Source: Cedecea sp000277545
GTDB lineage: Bacteria; Pseudomonadota; Gammaproteobacteria; Enterobacterales; Enterobacteriaceae
Assembly (NCBI GenBank): GCA_050847315.1
Contig: CP193791.1
Strand: one strand, 5' to 3'
Length of the DNA stretch: 64,000 nt
Shown here: positions 34,173 to 43,039 of the stretch, piece by piece
Position numbering within the stretch: position 1 is the first letter of the stretch
How the letters are laid out: each line of letters starts with the position of its first letter
Made by a program: the position numbers and the translations under genes
The notes under the pieces: generated by a model
What the model saw: the letters and a program-made list of their open reading frames with translations, nothing else
Databases searched by the model: none
Told to the model about the DNA's origin: nothing

Positions 34173-35157
34173 AGGTATCCTCGCTGGTGCCGATCACCAT
34201 CTCGCCGGTTTCCGCCAGGCGACGCACGATAAGCAGGATAGCTTTCTGTTCGTTTTCCACCTGCGACAGACGTACCGGGCCACGGTTGGCAAGGTCGTCG
34301 CGCAGGATGTCGGCAGCACGCTGGGACATGTTGCGCAGGAACTTCTCGCGCAGCGCCTGTTCTGCACCTTTGAGGGCGATAAGCAGAGATTCGGACTCCA
34401 CTTCCTGCAGAAGACGCTGAATGCTGCGGTCGTCCACGGCCACAAGGTTTTCGAACAGGAACATCTCGTCGATGATTTTCTGCGCCAGTTCGCCGTCGAA
34501 GTCGCGCACGGCGGTAATAACGGCTTCTTCCTGCTGGGTTTTCATCAGGTTGATAATTTCCGCTGCCGTTCTCACGCCGCCCATTTTGCTGCGCTTGAGG
34601 TTCTGGCCGTCGAGCAGGTTGTTCAGCACTTCGGTCAGTTCTGCCAGCGCGGCCGGCTGAACGCCGCCAAAGGTGGCGATACGCAGCATCACGTCGTTGC
34701 GCAGGCGTTCGTCGAACAGCGCCAGAATGTCCGCCGCCTGGCCACGCTTGAGGTGAACCAGGATGGTGGCGATGATCTGCGGGTGTTCGTCGCGAATAAG
34801 ATCGGCGGCGCTCTGCGGCTCCATAAAGTTGAGCGTTTCGATGCCACTGGTGGTATCGCGGGTTTCGAGAATATCTTCCAGCAGGCTGGAGGCACGCTCT
34901 TCGCCCAGCGCTTTGATCAATACGGTACGCAGATAGTCGTTGGCATTGATGCTCAGTGCGGCGAACTGTTCGGCTTCTTGTTCAAACTCGGCCAACACTT
35001 CGGTCAGCAGTTTGTTTGAAATTTGATGGGTGTTAGCCATCGCCGCACTTAAATGCTGTACTTCACGCGGGCTGAGGTGCTTGAACACCTCAGCGGCGCG
35101 GTCTTCGCCAATGGTCATCAGTAGGATGGCGCTCTTTTCTGTTCCGGTAATACTCAT
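34165..35157 (-). CDS. fliG: Flagellar motor switch protein FliG
   Basis: 330 aa (E. coli 331). N-terminal domain binds FliF, the middle domain (EHPQIIATILVHL with EHPQ) binds FliM, and the C-terminal charged helix that contacts the stator is intact (SQRAADILRDDLANRGPVRL). Torque-generating charges R and D are seen in this segment. It overlaps fliF by four bases and fliH by eight. Confidence 0.97.
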   Translation of the reverse strand: MSITGTEKSAILLMTIGEDRAAEVFKHLSPREVQHLSAAMANTHQISNKLLTEVLAEFEQEAEQFAALSINANDYLRTVLIKALGEERASSLLEDILETRDTTSGIETLNFMEPQSAADLIRDEHPQIIATILVHLKRGQAADILALFDERLRNDVMLRIATFGGVQPAALAELTEVLNNLLDGQNLKRSKMGGVRTAAEIINLMKTQQEEAVITAVRDFDGELAQKIIDEMFLFENLVAVDDRSIQRLLQEVESESLLIALKGAEQALREKFLRNMSQRAADILRDDLANRGPVRLSQVENEQKAILLIVRRLAETGEMVIGTSEDTYV

Positions 35158-36845
35158 ATTTCAGTACTCATCCATTGGCGGATCACCAGCGCAACTACGC
35201 GAGGATCGTTGTCGGACATATCACGAATACGCTGACTCATGACTTCGGCGCTCAGGCGCTGGTTAGCTTTACGCTGCTGTTGCTGTTCATCACGGCTAAG
35301 CGACACGGCGACGGCTTGTTCTTCGGCTTTAATGCTCTCTTTCGCTTCGCTGGCGGCTTTCAGAATTTCCGCGCGACGGGTGAGCTGTGGACGAATCGCT
35401 TTACGCCACAGTACCCAGCCTACAATCAGCACAATCAGCCAGCGACCCGCTGAGAGCAGCATGTCGAAGAAGGCCGGAGACTTCCAGAATGGCAGGCTGC
35501 TGCCGCTGTCGTCTTCGGTGGCGGTGAACTGAGAGTTGACCACGTTCAGGGTGTCGCCGCGGGATTCGGAATAGCCCATCGCTTCACGGGTCAGGTTCTC
35601 GATCTGCTTCATCTGGTCGGCGGTGAGCGGTAAAGGTTTCCCGTCGGCAAGCTGGCGGTAGTTCACTACCACGGCCACGGAAAGACGCTGAATATCCCCC
35701 ACGTTCAGCTTGGTGTGACGGATGGTGCGGTCCACTTCATAGTTGGTGGTTTCGTCACGCGAAGTGTTGCTGCTGCCGTTCTGACCGGTGGTGCTGGTCT
35801 GGTTCTGCTGGCCGTTGTTGGCCTGCTGGTTAGCCTGGTTGTTCTGCGGCGGCGTCGAAATCGGTGCCGTGTTTGCTGGCGCCGGCTGGTTGGAAAGCGC
35901 GCCCGGCACGCCGCCCGGGAACTGACCGTTAACCTGAGAGGTCTGGTTCAACTGGCGAGAGCGGACCGCGGTCTGGGCCGGATCGCTATTAGGGTGATAC
36001 TGCTCTTCGGTTTGTTCTTTGTTGGCAAAATCGATCTGCGCGGTGACCTGAGCATGCACGTTGCCGTTGCCGACAATCGGGCCAAGGATAGATTCAATGC
36101 GGCGCTGGTAGCGGCTCTCTACGTCAGTCGCGTACTTGAGCTGGGCGTCGTTAAGGTCACGGCCTGCGTTGTTGGACTGCGTCAGCAAATGGCCACCCTG
36201 ATCGACCAGCGTGACGTTACCCGGCGGTAAACCAGCCACGGCGCTGGAAACCATATGCACTACGGCATTAATTTGCCCTTCATCCAGCGCGCGGCCAGGT
36301 TCGAGGCTAAGGGTAACGGAAGCAGAAGGGGACTTTTGTTCACGAACAAACAGGGATGGTTTTGGCATGGCGAGATGCACGCGGGCATTCTTCACCGGGC
36401 CAAGCGTTTCAATGGTGCGGGCCAGTTCGCCTTCCAGCGCCCGCTGGTAGTTCACCTGCTCGCTAAACTGACTGATACCAAACTTTTCCTGATCCAGAAG
36501 CTCGAAGCCGACGGCACCGCCCTTAGGCAGGCCCTGCTGAGCCAGGCGCAGACGCAGATCGTAGACGTTGTCTGCCGGGACCATGATGGCGCTACCGTTG
36601 TCTGAGAAGCGGTAGGGAATATTCATTTGTTGAAGCTGGGTAACAATCGCGCCCCCGTCCTGATCGGCGAGGTTGCTGTACAGCACGCGGTAATCGGGAG
36701 ATTTTGCCCAAAGCACCAGGGCCACCAGCACGGCAACGGCGGCGGCACCGCCCACTATCAGCGGGATTCTGGGATTAGCACGAAGGCGATTCAACCACTC
36801 AAGAGTCTTGTTTTGCGGCGTTTGCGCCTGAGCAGCAGTGGTCAT
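35154..36845 (-). CDS. fliF: Flagellar MS-ring protein FliF
   Basis: 563 aa, about ten longer than in E. coli, the excess being in a Gln/Asn-rich periplasmic linker (NNQANQQANNGQQNQTSTTG). Two membrane helices (~residues 30-48 and ~450-470) flank the periplasmic ring-building domains (YRVLYSNLADQDGGAIV at the start). The C-terminal tail that binds FliG is present (VVALVIRQWMSTEI). First gene of the fliFGHIJK operon, divergent from fliE. Confidence 0.96.
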   Translation of the reverse strand: MTTAAQAQTPQNKTLEWLNRLRANPRIPLIVGGAAAVAVLVALVLWAKSPDYRVLYSNLADQDGGAIVTQLQQMNIPYRFSDNGSAIMVPADNVYDLRLRLAQQGLPKGGAVGFELLDQEKFGISQFSEQVNYQRALEGELARTIETLGPVKNARVHLAMPKPSLFVREQKSPSASVTLSLEPGRALDEGQINAVVHMVSSAVAGLPPGNVTLVDQGGHLLTQSNNAGRDLNDAQLKYATDVESRYQRRIESILGPIVGNGNVHAQVTAQIDFANKEQTEEQYHPNSDPAQTAVRSRQLNQTSQVNGQFPGGVPGALSNQPAPANTAPISTPPQNNQANQQANNGQQNQTSTTGQNGSSNTSRDETTNYEVDRTIRHTKLNVGDIQRLSVAVVVNYRQLADGKPLPLTADQMKQIENLTREAMGYSESRGDTLNVVNSQFTATEDDSGSSLPFWKSPAFFDMLLSAGRWLIVLIVGWVLWRKAIRPQLTRRAEILKAASEAKESIKAEEQAVAVSLSRDEQQQQRKANQRLSAEVMSQRIRDMSDNDPRVVALVIRQWMSTEI

Positions 36846-37074
36846 TCCACACCTCGCGGCTTAGCGTTGACAGAATTTTTAGAATAATGAGTGAACAAGA
36901 CTGACTCCCGGGTCGACAAACACGACAAAAGTTCCATATGGATGGCAGTGTCATTATTTTCGTTTCAGGAATTTTCGATGGCTGAATTAGCTCTATTTTT
37001 TACGTCTATTTAACGCCTTTATCCTATTGACAAGGTGGTAATCTTCCTCGGCTTAATACACATGGGGCGTAAAA
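36846..37074. promoter_or_regulatory. Divergent fliE/fliF control region
   Basis: 229 bases between the fliF and fliE starts. In E. coli both are class 2 operons activated by FlhDC from a shared region. AT-rich stretches lie at about 36945-37010 (GCTCTATTTTTTACGTC and TATTTAACGCC), where FlhDC half-sites would be expected, but I cannot define them base by base. Confidence 0.45.
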
Positions 37075-37392
37075 ATGGCTATTCAGGGTATCGAAGGCGT
37101 ACTGCAACAACTTCAGGCGACCGCGCTGTCGGCGACCAATCCCGCAGCTTCGGCTGCCTCCGCGCCAACGGTAAGTTTTGCCGGCGAGCTGCAGGCCGCT
37201 TTGGGACGGGTAAGCGAAACCTCCAACACCGCTCGTGCCCAGGCGGAAAAATTTGCTCTCGGCACGCCAGGCGTGGCGCTGAACGATGTCATGGTGGATT
37301 TGCAGAAATCTTCCGTTTCACTGGCGATGGGCATTCAGGTGCGCAACAAGCTGGTTGCAGCTTACCAGGAAGTGATGAACATGCAGGTTTAG
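37075..37392 (+). CDS. fliE: Flagellar hook-basal body protein FliE
   Basis: 105 aa (E. coli 104). It joins the MS ring to the rod and is the first exported rod component. It starts MAIQGIEGVLQQLQATAL, has an Ala-rich segment, and ends with the conserved SVSLAMGIQVRNKLVAAYQE and VMNMQV. Single-gene operon, divergent from fliF. Confidence 0.97.
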   Translation: MAIQGIEGVLQQLQATALSATNPAASAASAPTVSFAGELQAALGRVSETSNTARAQAEKFALGTPGVALNDVMVDLQKSSVSLAMGIQVRNKLVAAYQEVMNMQV

Positions 37393-37411
37393 TGCATGGG
37401 CTGATTGATTT

Positions 37412-37444
37412 CAGACGGGAGCAAGCCTTGTTTGCTCTTGTCTG
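37412..37444 (+). terminator. Hairpin after fliE
   Basis: CAGAC and GGAGCAA pair with TTGCTC and GTCTG around a short loop; only a weak T-rich tail (GTATTTG) follows. It is the probable fliE terminator. Confidence 0.5.
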
Positions 37445-37681
37445 GTATTTGACCGTGCGTTGTATTTTTGCCCCGCCTTTGACTCTTTCATTCATCCAGC
37501 TTGTGTCTTACCTGCACGTTAAGCGACGCACATTCGCGTTTTCACAACGTTAGTATGTTAAGTAAAATAGCGTTTTAACGCTAATCCCTGCCTGATACCC
37601 TTATTTATTTGACGTCAAAAGTAATTTCACTGCACTATCAGGACGATACCTTCAAGACACCGGAAGGGATTTCCGGTCTAA

Positions 37682-38557
37682 ATGGGAGCGTCCTGTCAGC
37701 CTATGACCCCGCAACAAAAGCTAGAAGAACATTACGAGACATTAACCCCCGAGCTGCAGCGGGCGGCAGAGTTGAGCCTGCATAACATGAAGGACTTAAT
37801 TGCGCTTTCGATGCGGGCATTTGCCACACGCATTGGCGTCAAGCCCGCCACGCTGCTGCGCCTGGCTCAGCGTCTGGGCTATGTCGGCTGGGGAGAGTTC
37901 AAAGCCGCCGTTATTCAGGAGCTTGGCCTCAATATTGAAACCCATCAGGCAAGGGCCGAAAAGCTGGTCGATAAGGGCAGCACGGCGTCGCTCTATCAGG
38001 AAGTGTTTGACGCCCATGCGGCAAATCTATCCCATACCGAGGCTGAAAATCCGCAGGCAATGGAACAGGCGGTTGATGTCCTGGATGCGGCCGAACATGT
38101 TTATGTGTGCGGCTTTCGGGCCAGCTATTCGGTGGCCTACACGCTGTTCTATATCTATCGCCTGTTTAATAAGAACGTGTCGCTTATCGACGGCCAGGCG
38201 AGCAATTACGAAATTTTCACCCGCGAGCTGACGCCCAAAGATGTGGTGTTGATGATAGGATTTGCCCCTTACTCGCGTGAGTCGCTGGACGTGCTGGGCG
38301 CGGCGCGGCAGGCCGGAAGCAAAATTGTTGCGCTGACAGACTCTCCACTCTCCCCACTCGCGAAACACGCCGCCAGCACGCTTTATTTCTCCGCGCACAG
38401 CCCGTCGTTCTTTCCTTCCGTAGTCTCGGCCATGGGCATTGCCGAGTGCTTGCTGGCGATGCTGGTGGCTAAACACGGAGACAGGGCGGTACAGAAAATT
38501 GCCAGCGCAGAGCGTTTCCTGCTGGATTCCGGGGCGTGGGTGAAGCCGGTTCGTTGA
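37682..38557 (+). CDS. MurR/RpiR-family transcriptional regulator
   Basis: 291 aa. The N-terminal ~80 residues are the HTH_6 DNA-binding domain (MRAFATRIGVKPATLLRLAQ then RLGYVGWGEFKAAVIQEL). The C-terminal SIS domain (VYVCGFRASYSVAYTLFYIY, DVVLMIGFAPYSRESLDVL, KIVALTDSPLSPLAKHA) binds a phosphosugar. An alternative start is ATG at 37703 (MTPQQKLEEHYETL); neither has a strong ribosome binding site. The gene stands alone between fliE and yedF, a place where E. coli has small variable genes. Its target is unknown; no sugar-phosphate genes adjoin it. Confidence 0.9.
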   Translation: MGASCQPMTPQQKLEEHYETLTPELQRAAELSLHNMKDLIALSMRAFATRIGVKPATLLRLAQRLGYVGWGEFKAAVIQELGLNIETHQARAEKLVDKGSTASLYQEVFDAHAANLSHTEAENPQAMEQAVDVLDAAEHVYVCGFRASYSVAYTLFYIYRLFNKNVSLIDGQASNYEIFTRELTPKDVVLMIGFAPYSRESLDVLGAARQAGSKIVALTDSPLSPLAKHAASTLYFSAHSPSFFPSVVSAMGIAECLLAMLVAKHGDRAVQKIASAERFLLDSGAWVKPVR

Positions 38558-38560
38558 AAT

Positions 38561-38580
38561 AAGGGGCAGCTTTGCCCCTT
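38561..38580. terminator. Short hairpin between convergent rpiR-type gene and yedF
   Basis: AAGGGGCA and TGCCCCTT around four bases. It lies between the convergent stops. No long T run on either side, so efficiency is uncertain. Confidence 0.5.
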
Positions 38581-38586
38581 GCATGA

Positions 38587-38823
38587 TTAACGCTGAATAA
38601 GATAGCGAATGGTGGGGCCGTCCTGCTGAATATCCAACACCGTGTAGCCGTGGTTTTTGGCGTCCAGCGGGATGTTATTGATGGACTGCGGGCAGTCGCT
38701 GATCACCTCCAGGACCTCGCCTTTTTTCAGCTGCGGCATCGCCTCCAGCGTGGCAACAGCCGGGTAAGGGCAAGGCTCACCTACCATGTCCAGGCGGTAA
38801 TCCGGGACAATGTTCTGACTCAT
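38587..38823 (-). CDS. yedF: TusA/SirA-like sulfur-carrier protein YedF
   Basis: 78 aa (E. coli 77). The family CPxP motif is present (MVGEPCPYPAVATLEAMPQL), whose Cys carries persulfide or selenide, followed by KKGEVLEVISDCPQSI. YedF and the membrane protein YedE, encoded next to it with a four-base overlap, co-occur widely and are linked to sulfur or selenium transfer. The precise reaction is not established. Confidence 0.94.
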   Translation of the reverse strand: MSQNIVPDYRLDMVGEPCPYPAVATLEAMPQLKKGEVLEVISDCPQSINNIPLDAKNHGYTVLDIQQDGPTIRYLIQR

Positions 38824-40034
38824 GCGGTTTCTCCTGTTGTGGTGCCGATAGCCTGGTTTTTACGGCGAAAGAAGCGTTTTTCCCAGCCGACAATCAGCAG
38901 ATAAGCGACGAGCAACATCAGGTAAGTCACCAGCAGCCCGCCCAGTGGCCCAAAGGTATTCAGCAGGTTGACTTTATCCCAGCTGGTGGCCAGCGCCGGA
39001 GAAATATCATCCCAGAACCAGGCCAGCAGCGTAGAGCCAATCACGTTGCCGAGACCGACCCACCAGTAGTGAACCTGACCTTCAACCGCGCGATACATCC
39101 AGCCCGTTTCGCAGCCTCCGGCCAGCACGATACCAAAGCCAAACAACAGCCCGCCGATGATGGCGTTTGGCCCTGCCCACATGATTTTGGCTTCTACGCC
39201 AAGCTGAACATAGCTAAAGATGCCAATGGCGCTGACCGCCATCCCCAGAATAATTGCTTTGGCCATCTGGGTTCGGCCGGTGATCCACATGTCGCGGAAG
39301 GCGGAGGTGAAGCAAATCTGTGCGCGTTCGATAAGCAGGCCAAAGCCGACGCCAAACAGCATGGCGAGGCCGAGTTTTGGCTGGTTTATGGCGGTGAAAC
39401 CCGCCCAGCCGAGCATGCCGATAAACACCAGCATTCCCATACGGAAACGGCGCTTAGCGCGATCCGGCTGCTGGGTGAGCGGGGAGGCAGCGGAGACTTT
39501 TTGCAGCTTGACCGGAATGCGGAACATCGGCAGCAGCGTGAAGCGCGCGCCAAACCAGCAGCCGATGGCGGTGGCAAGGGCGAAGAACCAGGCGTGCAGC
39601 GAAAACTGTGGGATCCCGGTAAAGAACGCCGCGAGGTTGCAGCCCATTGCCAGTCGTGCGCCGAAGCCAGCAATGATCCCGCCGAGCACGGCCTGAATGA
39701 TGCGGATGCGGTGCTGGGGCAAACGAAGCTTGACGTTATTGGCCCACAGGGCCGCGGCGAAACAGCCGCCAAACATGCCGATGATCATCATGCCGTCGAT
39801 ACGGGTTAGCGGGCTGCCGTCGAGGTGAATTAGCTTGTAGTAACCCCATTCTTCGGCGTGAATGCCCATCAGCTGCAGGAGCTGGCCGCCCCAGCGGGTG
39901 AATTCGCCGGTGACGGCCCAGAAGGTACCGGTGATGCCAAAGTAATAGGTGGAGAGGATCCCGGCCGCGATCACCGCGGGCATTGGTTTCCAGAAGGTTA
40001 CCAGGTATTGGTGTTTAAAGGAGTGCCAGGTCAT
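38820..40034 (-). CDS. yedE: YeeE/YedE-family membrane protein YedE (predicted sulfur/selenium transport)
   Basis: 404 aa (E. coli 401). I chose the ATG at 40034 (MTWHSFKHQYLVTFWKPMPA), matching E. coli; a 38-codon upstream extension is not conserved. About ten membrane segments form two repeats, each with a conserved Cys motif: ARLAMGCNLAAFFTG and IVLAGGCETGWMYRA, plus ERAQICFTSAFRDMW. These cysteines are those used for thiosulfate relay in relatives such as YeeE. It probably feeds YedF. Confidence 0.92.
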   Translation of the reverse strand: MTWHSFKHQYLVTFWKPMPAVIAAGILSTYYFGITGTFWAVTGEFTRWGGQLLQLMGIHAEEWGYYKLIHLDGSPLTRIDGMMIIGMFGGCFAAALWANNVKLRLPQHRIRIIQAVLGGIIAGFGARLAMGCNLAAFFTGIPQFSLHAWFFALATAIGCWFGARFTLLPMFRIPVKLQKVSAASPLTQQPDRAKRRFRMGMLVFIGMLGWAGFTAINQPKLGLAMLFGVGFGLLIERAQICFTSAFRDMWITGRTQMAKAIILGMAVSAIGIFSYVQLGVEAKIMWAGPNAIIGGLLFGFGIVLAGGCETGWMYRAVEGQVHYWWVGLGNVIGSTLLAWFWDDISPALATSWDKVNLLNTFGPLGGLLVTYLMLLVAYLLIVGWEKRFFRRKNQAIGTTTGETA

Positions 40035-40229
40035 TGTTTTCGCCTCTGAACTCAGAAGAACGTGCCGCGAAGGGCAAAAGAAGGCGCCATCATACGCCCA
40101 TCTTTTGGGCTTAACAGGCTGAAAAGACGAAAAAACAATCTGGATCAATTTTTGTGCCCCAGGCGGAATTGCTGGCAGGCATCGGGCTTTAATGCCAGAA
40201 TTATTTTTTCTCCGCAGTCAGGATAGACG

Positions 40230-40649
40230 ATGAAGAAGCTTTTAGTATTGGCGGCGCTGGTAGCACTGGGCGGCTGCACCGAGATCAGAGATTATAAGCA
40301 GGTCGTTCGTACCGAAGCACCGGCGGGTATGGCGGGCTACTGGCAGTCCAGCGGGCCACAGAGCGAGCTGGTTAGCCCGGAGGCGATTGCTTCGCTGGTG
40401 GTCACGCCGCAGGGCGATACGCTGGATTGCCGCCAGTGGCAGCGGGTGATTGGGGTTCCGGGTAAGCTGACGCATTTGTCTGGCGATCTGCGTAATGTCA
40501 CCGTCAAGCGCGAGATTTACGACATCGGCCTAAACGGCGACACGCTGGAGTACGCCGGGATGACGTTGAAGCGTGTGGATCGTTTGACGCCGGAATGCGC
40601 TGATTTCCTGGCTAAAAATCCTTTAGATAGCCAACTGTCGAAAGGCTAA
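40230..40649 (+). CDS. yedD: Outer-membrane lipoprotein YedD
   Basis: 139 aa (E. coli 137). A lipoprotein signal peptide ends in the lipobox ALGGC, with Thr-Glu after the Cys, which favours outer-membrane sorting. The mature part has MAGYWQSSGPQSELVSPEAI, then VVTPQGDTLDCRQWQRVIGV as in E. coli. The function is unknown to me. It is divergent from yedE across ~195 bases. Confidence 0.93.
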   Translation: MKKLLVLAALVALGGCTEIRDYKQVVRTEAPAGMAGYWQSSGPQSELVSPEAIASLVVTPQGDTLDCRQWQRVIGVPGKLTHLSGDLRNVTVKREIYDIGLNGDTLEYAGMTLKRVDRLTPECADFLAKNPLDSQLSKG

Positions 40650-40654
40650 GGGAG

Positions 40655-40685
40655 AATGCCTCTCACTCCAGAGAGGTGAGAGGGC
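40655..40685. repeat. REP-like palindrome after yedD
   Basis: GCCTCTCACT then AGAGAGGTGAGAGGGC: CCTCTCACT pairs with GGTGAGAGG. It is a diverged member of the 9138/24080 family, placed just after a stop codon as REP elements often are. It may also stabilise the yedD mRNA end. Confidence 0.5.
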
Positions 40686-40774
40686 TGGTGCTCAACGCTG
40701 TAGCTACGATTTCATTCGCTTACTTTTTTGAGGCTGTCTTGTAGTGACCAATAAGTTCTATGGAGGAACGGCTA

Positions 40775-41084
40775 AGCTTCCGTTCACTTCAAGTCCTAAT
40801 TCCTATGTAGCTTCTGAGCTGGTGAACGTCTCAGGGGAGTCACCGTCACTCCCCTGAGAATCCGGACTCCCGGCCAAATAAATCGACCGCGTGAGCGGCA
40901 AACCTCCGTTTTATCTCCCAGTTCTGGATCGGCTGAGATGCGTTCCCGACGCTCTCAGCCTCCGGCCGTTCCCGAAGCCCGGACCCTGGCCAGTCGGAGA
41001 GAAAACGGAGGCGATTTAAGCCGGACACGTTCACCGTGCAGTAAACGTGTAGGGAAAACAGGTCTACGGGTGAACGGAACAGCT
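40775..41084. other. ~310-bp multi-branched palindromic element (possible structured RNA or MITE-like repeat)
   Basis: A gene-free stretch built of nested inverted repeats. Outermost: AGCTTCCGTTCAC (40776-40787 region) with GTGAACGGAACAGCT (41070-41084). Next: GGTGAACGT (40821) with ACGTTCACC (41027). Next: CCGGCC...TAAATCG (~40870-40884) with CGATTTAAGCCGG (41012-41024). Next: CCTCCGTTTTATCTCC (40903-40918) with GGAGAGAAAACGGAGG (40996-41011), 15 of 16 paired. Side hairpins: CTCAGGGGAGT with ACTCCCCTGAG (40830-40858, 11 bp perfect), CCGC-GTGA-GCGG (40887-40898) and GGCTGAGA/GCGT with ACGC/TCTCAGCC (40931-40960). The whole folds as one multi-arm structure. No reverse transcriptase or transposase adjoins it. 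Confidence 0.7.
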
Positions 41085-41119
41085 CCCGGATTAAAGAGAT
41101 CTCCCAAAAGATGTCAAAT

Positions 41120-42607
41120 TCACAGCACATCCTCCAGCACCCAAACGCTAACGCTGCCGCCGTGACAGGTAAAGGTTGCGCTGCCGCCCGCGTCGGTGTG
41201 AATCGTTTCCTCGCGATTGCCGAGATAATCACGCCAGTTTTTCTCAGCGAAATCTTCCCCCAAGGTGACGTGCTTTTCGCCGTCATCGCCGTTGGACATG
41301 ATGACTACGCAGCCTGGGGCTTCTGCCGTGCCGCTGCGGCTAAAGCCAATGCAGTTAGGGTGATCGAACCATAAAGTCTGCACCCCGTGGGCAAAGCGCT
41401 CCCGGGCGTGAATCAGGTCATCCAGCTGTTCGATGACCGGCATATCAATGTGGTAGTTCTGCCCGTCGCCGCCTTTATCGTCGTAACTTGCGCCAAAAAG
41501 ATCCGGGTAGAACACCGACGGTACGCCGTTTTCGCGCAGCAGAATTAGCGCATAGGCCAGCGGTTTAAACCAGGCTTCTACGGGCGCTTCAAGCGCCTGC
41601 AGCGGCTGGGTGTCGTGGTTAGCCACCAGCGTGACGGCGTGGAACGGGTCGGCCTCAACCAGCGTGCCGGTGAAAATCTGGCTCATGTCGTAGTCACGCC
41701 CAAGCCGGGATGCCTCATGGAATTTCATTTGTAGAGGGGCATCAAACAGCATCGTTTTGCCCTCTACCTGGGTGATGTATTCCAGCAGTTTGTCCACTTC
41801 ATGGGACCAGTATTCCGCCACGATAAACAGCGGCGTTTCCGTCACGTCCTGGACGTGCTCAATCCACTCTTTATAAAACCAGGCGGGAATGTGTTTGACG
41901 GCATCGAGCCGAAAGCCGTTGCACTGCGTCTGGGCCATCACCCAGCGCGCCCAGTATTTAAGCTCTTCGGTCACCGCATGGTTGCGGAAGTCGATATTGG
42001 CGCCCATCAGATAATCGAAATTCCCCAGCTCGTCGTCCACCTGGTCGTTCCAGCCGTCGCCGGTGTAGTCATTGACGATTTTGAAGATGCCGTCTTCATC
42101 GGGGTTTTCAATATGATCGACGCCGCTGAAGCATTTGTAGTCCCAGATGAACTGTGAGTATTGTCCGGCACGGGCGGGGAAGGTGTAGCGGGTCCAGGCC
42201 TCGCAGTCGATAACCTCGGGCGAGATCTCGTTGCGGTTATCGGCATTTACCCGGTTGACGTGGATGTGCTCTTTTTCGTCGGCGCCCATTTTATGGTTCA
42301 CGACAACGTCCAGCAGCACCGAAACTCCGTTGTCCCGCAGGGCTTTTATGGCCGCCAGCAGCTGTGCTTTATCCCCGTACTTGGTGGCGATGCTACCTTT
42401 CTGGTCAAACTCACCGAGGTCAAAGAGATCGTAACTGTCGTAGCCAACCGAATAACCGCCCGCGCTGCCTTTATACGCAGGGGGAAGCCAAACCATGTTG
42501 ATGCCGATGTCGCTGAGGCTGGCCGCACGGTCGGCCACTTCTGACCAGAGCGTTCCGTCGCCGGGGGTGTACCAGTGAAAAAATTGTAACAGGGTGGGGT
42601 TCGTCAT
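41120..42607 (-). CDS. amyA: Cytoplasmic alpha-amylase AmyA
   Basis: 495 aa, the same as in E. coli. A GH13 enzyme without signal peptide that cuts internal alpha-1,4 bonds of glucans. Conserved GH13 regions: DVVVNHKMG (region I), GFRLDAVKHIPAWF with the nucleophile Asp (region II), FIVAEYWSH with the acid Glu (region III) and LVANHDTQPL (region IV). It is in its E. coli position beside yedD and the fliDST operon. Confidence 0.96.
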   Translation of the reverse strand: MTNPTLLQFFHWYTPGDGTLWSEVADRAASLSDIGINMVWLPPAYKGSAGGYSVGYDSYDLFDLGEFDQKGSIATKYGDKAQLLAAIKALRDNGVSVLLDVVVNHKMGADEKEHIHVNRVNADNRNEISPEVIDCEAWTRYTFPARAGQYSQFIWDYKCFSGVDHIENPDEDGIFKIVNDYTGDGWNDQVDDELGNFDYLMGANIDFRNHAVTEELKYWARWVMAQTQCNGFRLDAVKHIPAWFYKEWIEHVQDVTETPLFIVAEYWSHEVDKLLEYITQVEGKTMLFDAPLQMKFHEASRLGRDYDMSQIFTGTLVEADPFHAVTLVANHDTQPLQALEAPVEAWFKPLAYALILLRENGVPSVFYPDLFGASYDDKGGDGQNYHIDMPVIEQLDDLIHARERFAHGVQTLWFDHPNCIGFSRSGTAEAPGCVVIMSNGDDGEKHVTLGEDFAEKNWRDYLGNREETIHTDAGGSATFTCHGGSVSVWVLEDVL

Positions 42608-42676
42608 CTTGTCCGTGCTCCAGAAGTCATTTAGCTGACCTCTGGAGTATGGAATAAGAATCGAAATACGGCAGGT

Positions 42677-43039
42677 TTACTGGTTCAGATCGCTCGGTGT
42701 TAACACGTTGCCGGAGAGAAAACCGTAGGTGTTGTTCAGTGATTTCTGACGGCCGCTCTGGTCAATCAGGTCGCGAAGCTCACTCAGACGGCTGTTAAGC
42801 AGCCCTTTAATCTCATTTTCATTGGCGAGAATCAGATCAAGCAGCGCCTTAGCTTCTTCCTGACTTCTTTGGCTTGACTGCGCAATTGGGTTGCTGGCAA
42901 TCGACTCTACCAGTTGAACATATTTAACCTCATGATCAATCAGCTCATCCCACCTTCCGCTATGGGCAAGGTCAAGCATGGTTTGACTGAGGGCGAGCAG
43001 GGCACGCCATCCATTGAGGGATGAGATGAAATCATTCAT
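42677..43039 (-). CDS. fliT: Flagellar chaperone FliT
   Basis: 120 aa (E. coli 121). I chose the ATG at 43039 (MNDFISSLNGWRALLALSQT), whose A is the first base after which the fliS stop overlaps (TGATG). All-helical. It binds FliD before export and, when free, binds FlhC to down-regulate class 2 genes. The sequence is less conserved than its neighbours, but length, position and the WDELIDHEVKYVQLVESI core fit. Confidence 0.9.
   Translation of the reverse strand: MNDFISSLNGWRALLALSQTMLDLAHSGRWDELIDHEVKYVQLVESIASNPIAQSSQRSQEEAKALLDLILANENEIKGLLNSRLSELRDLIDQSGRQKSLNNTYGFLSGNVLTPSDLNQ

Noticed and set aside
40821..41035. Retron msr-msd RNA
   Set aside because: The nested repeats are suggestive, but no reverse transcriptase gene lies on either side, and the neighbours yedD and amyA are housekeeping genes. 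It is kept only as an unexplained structured element.
40846..41286. 146-codon minus-strand ORF crossing the palindromic element
   Set aside because: Its 5' third lies inside the amyA coding sequence in another frame, and the rest merely translates the inverted repeats. The repeats explain the sequence better than a protein, although similar short ORFs may be annotated elsewhere.
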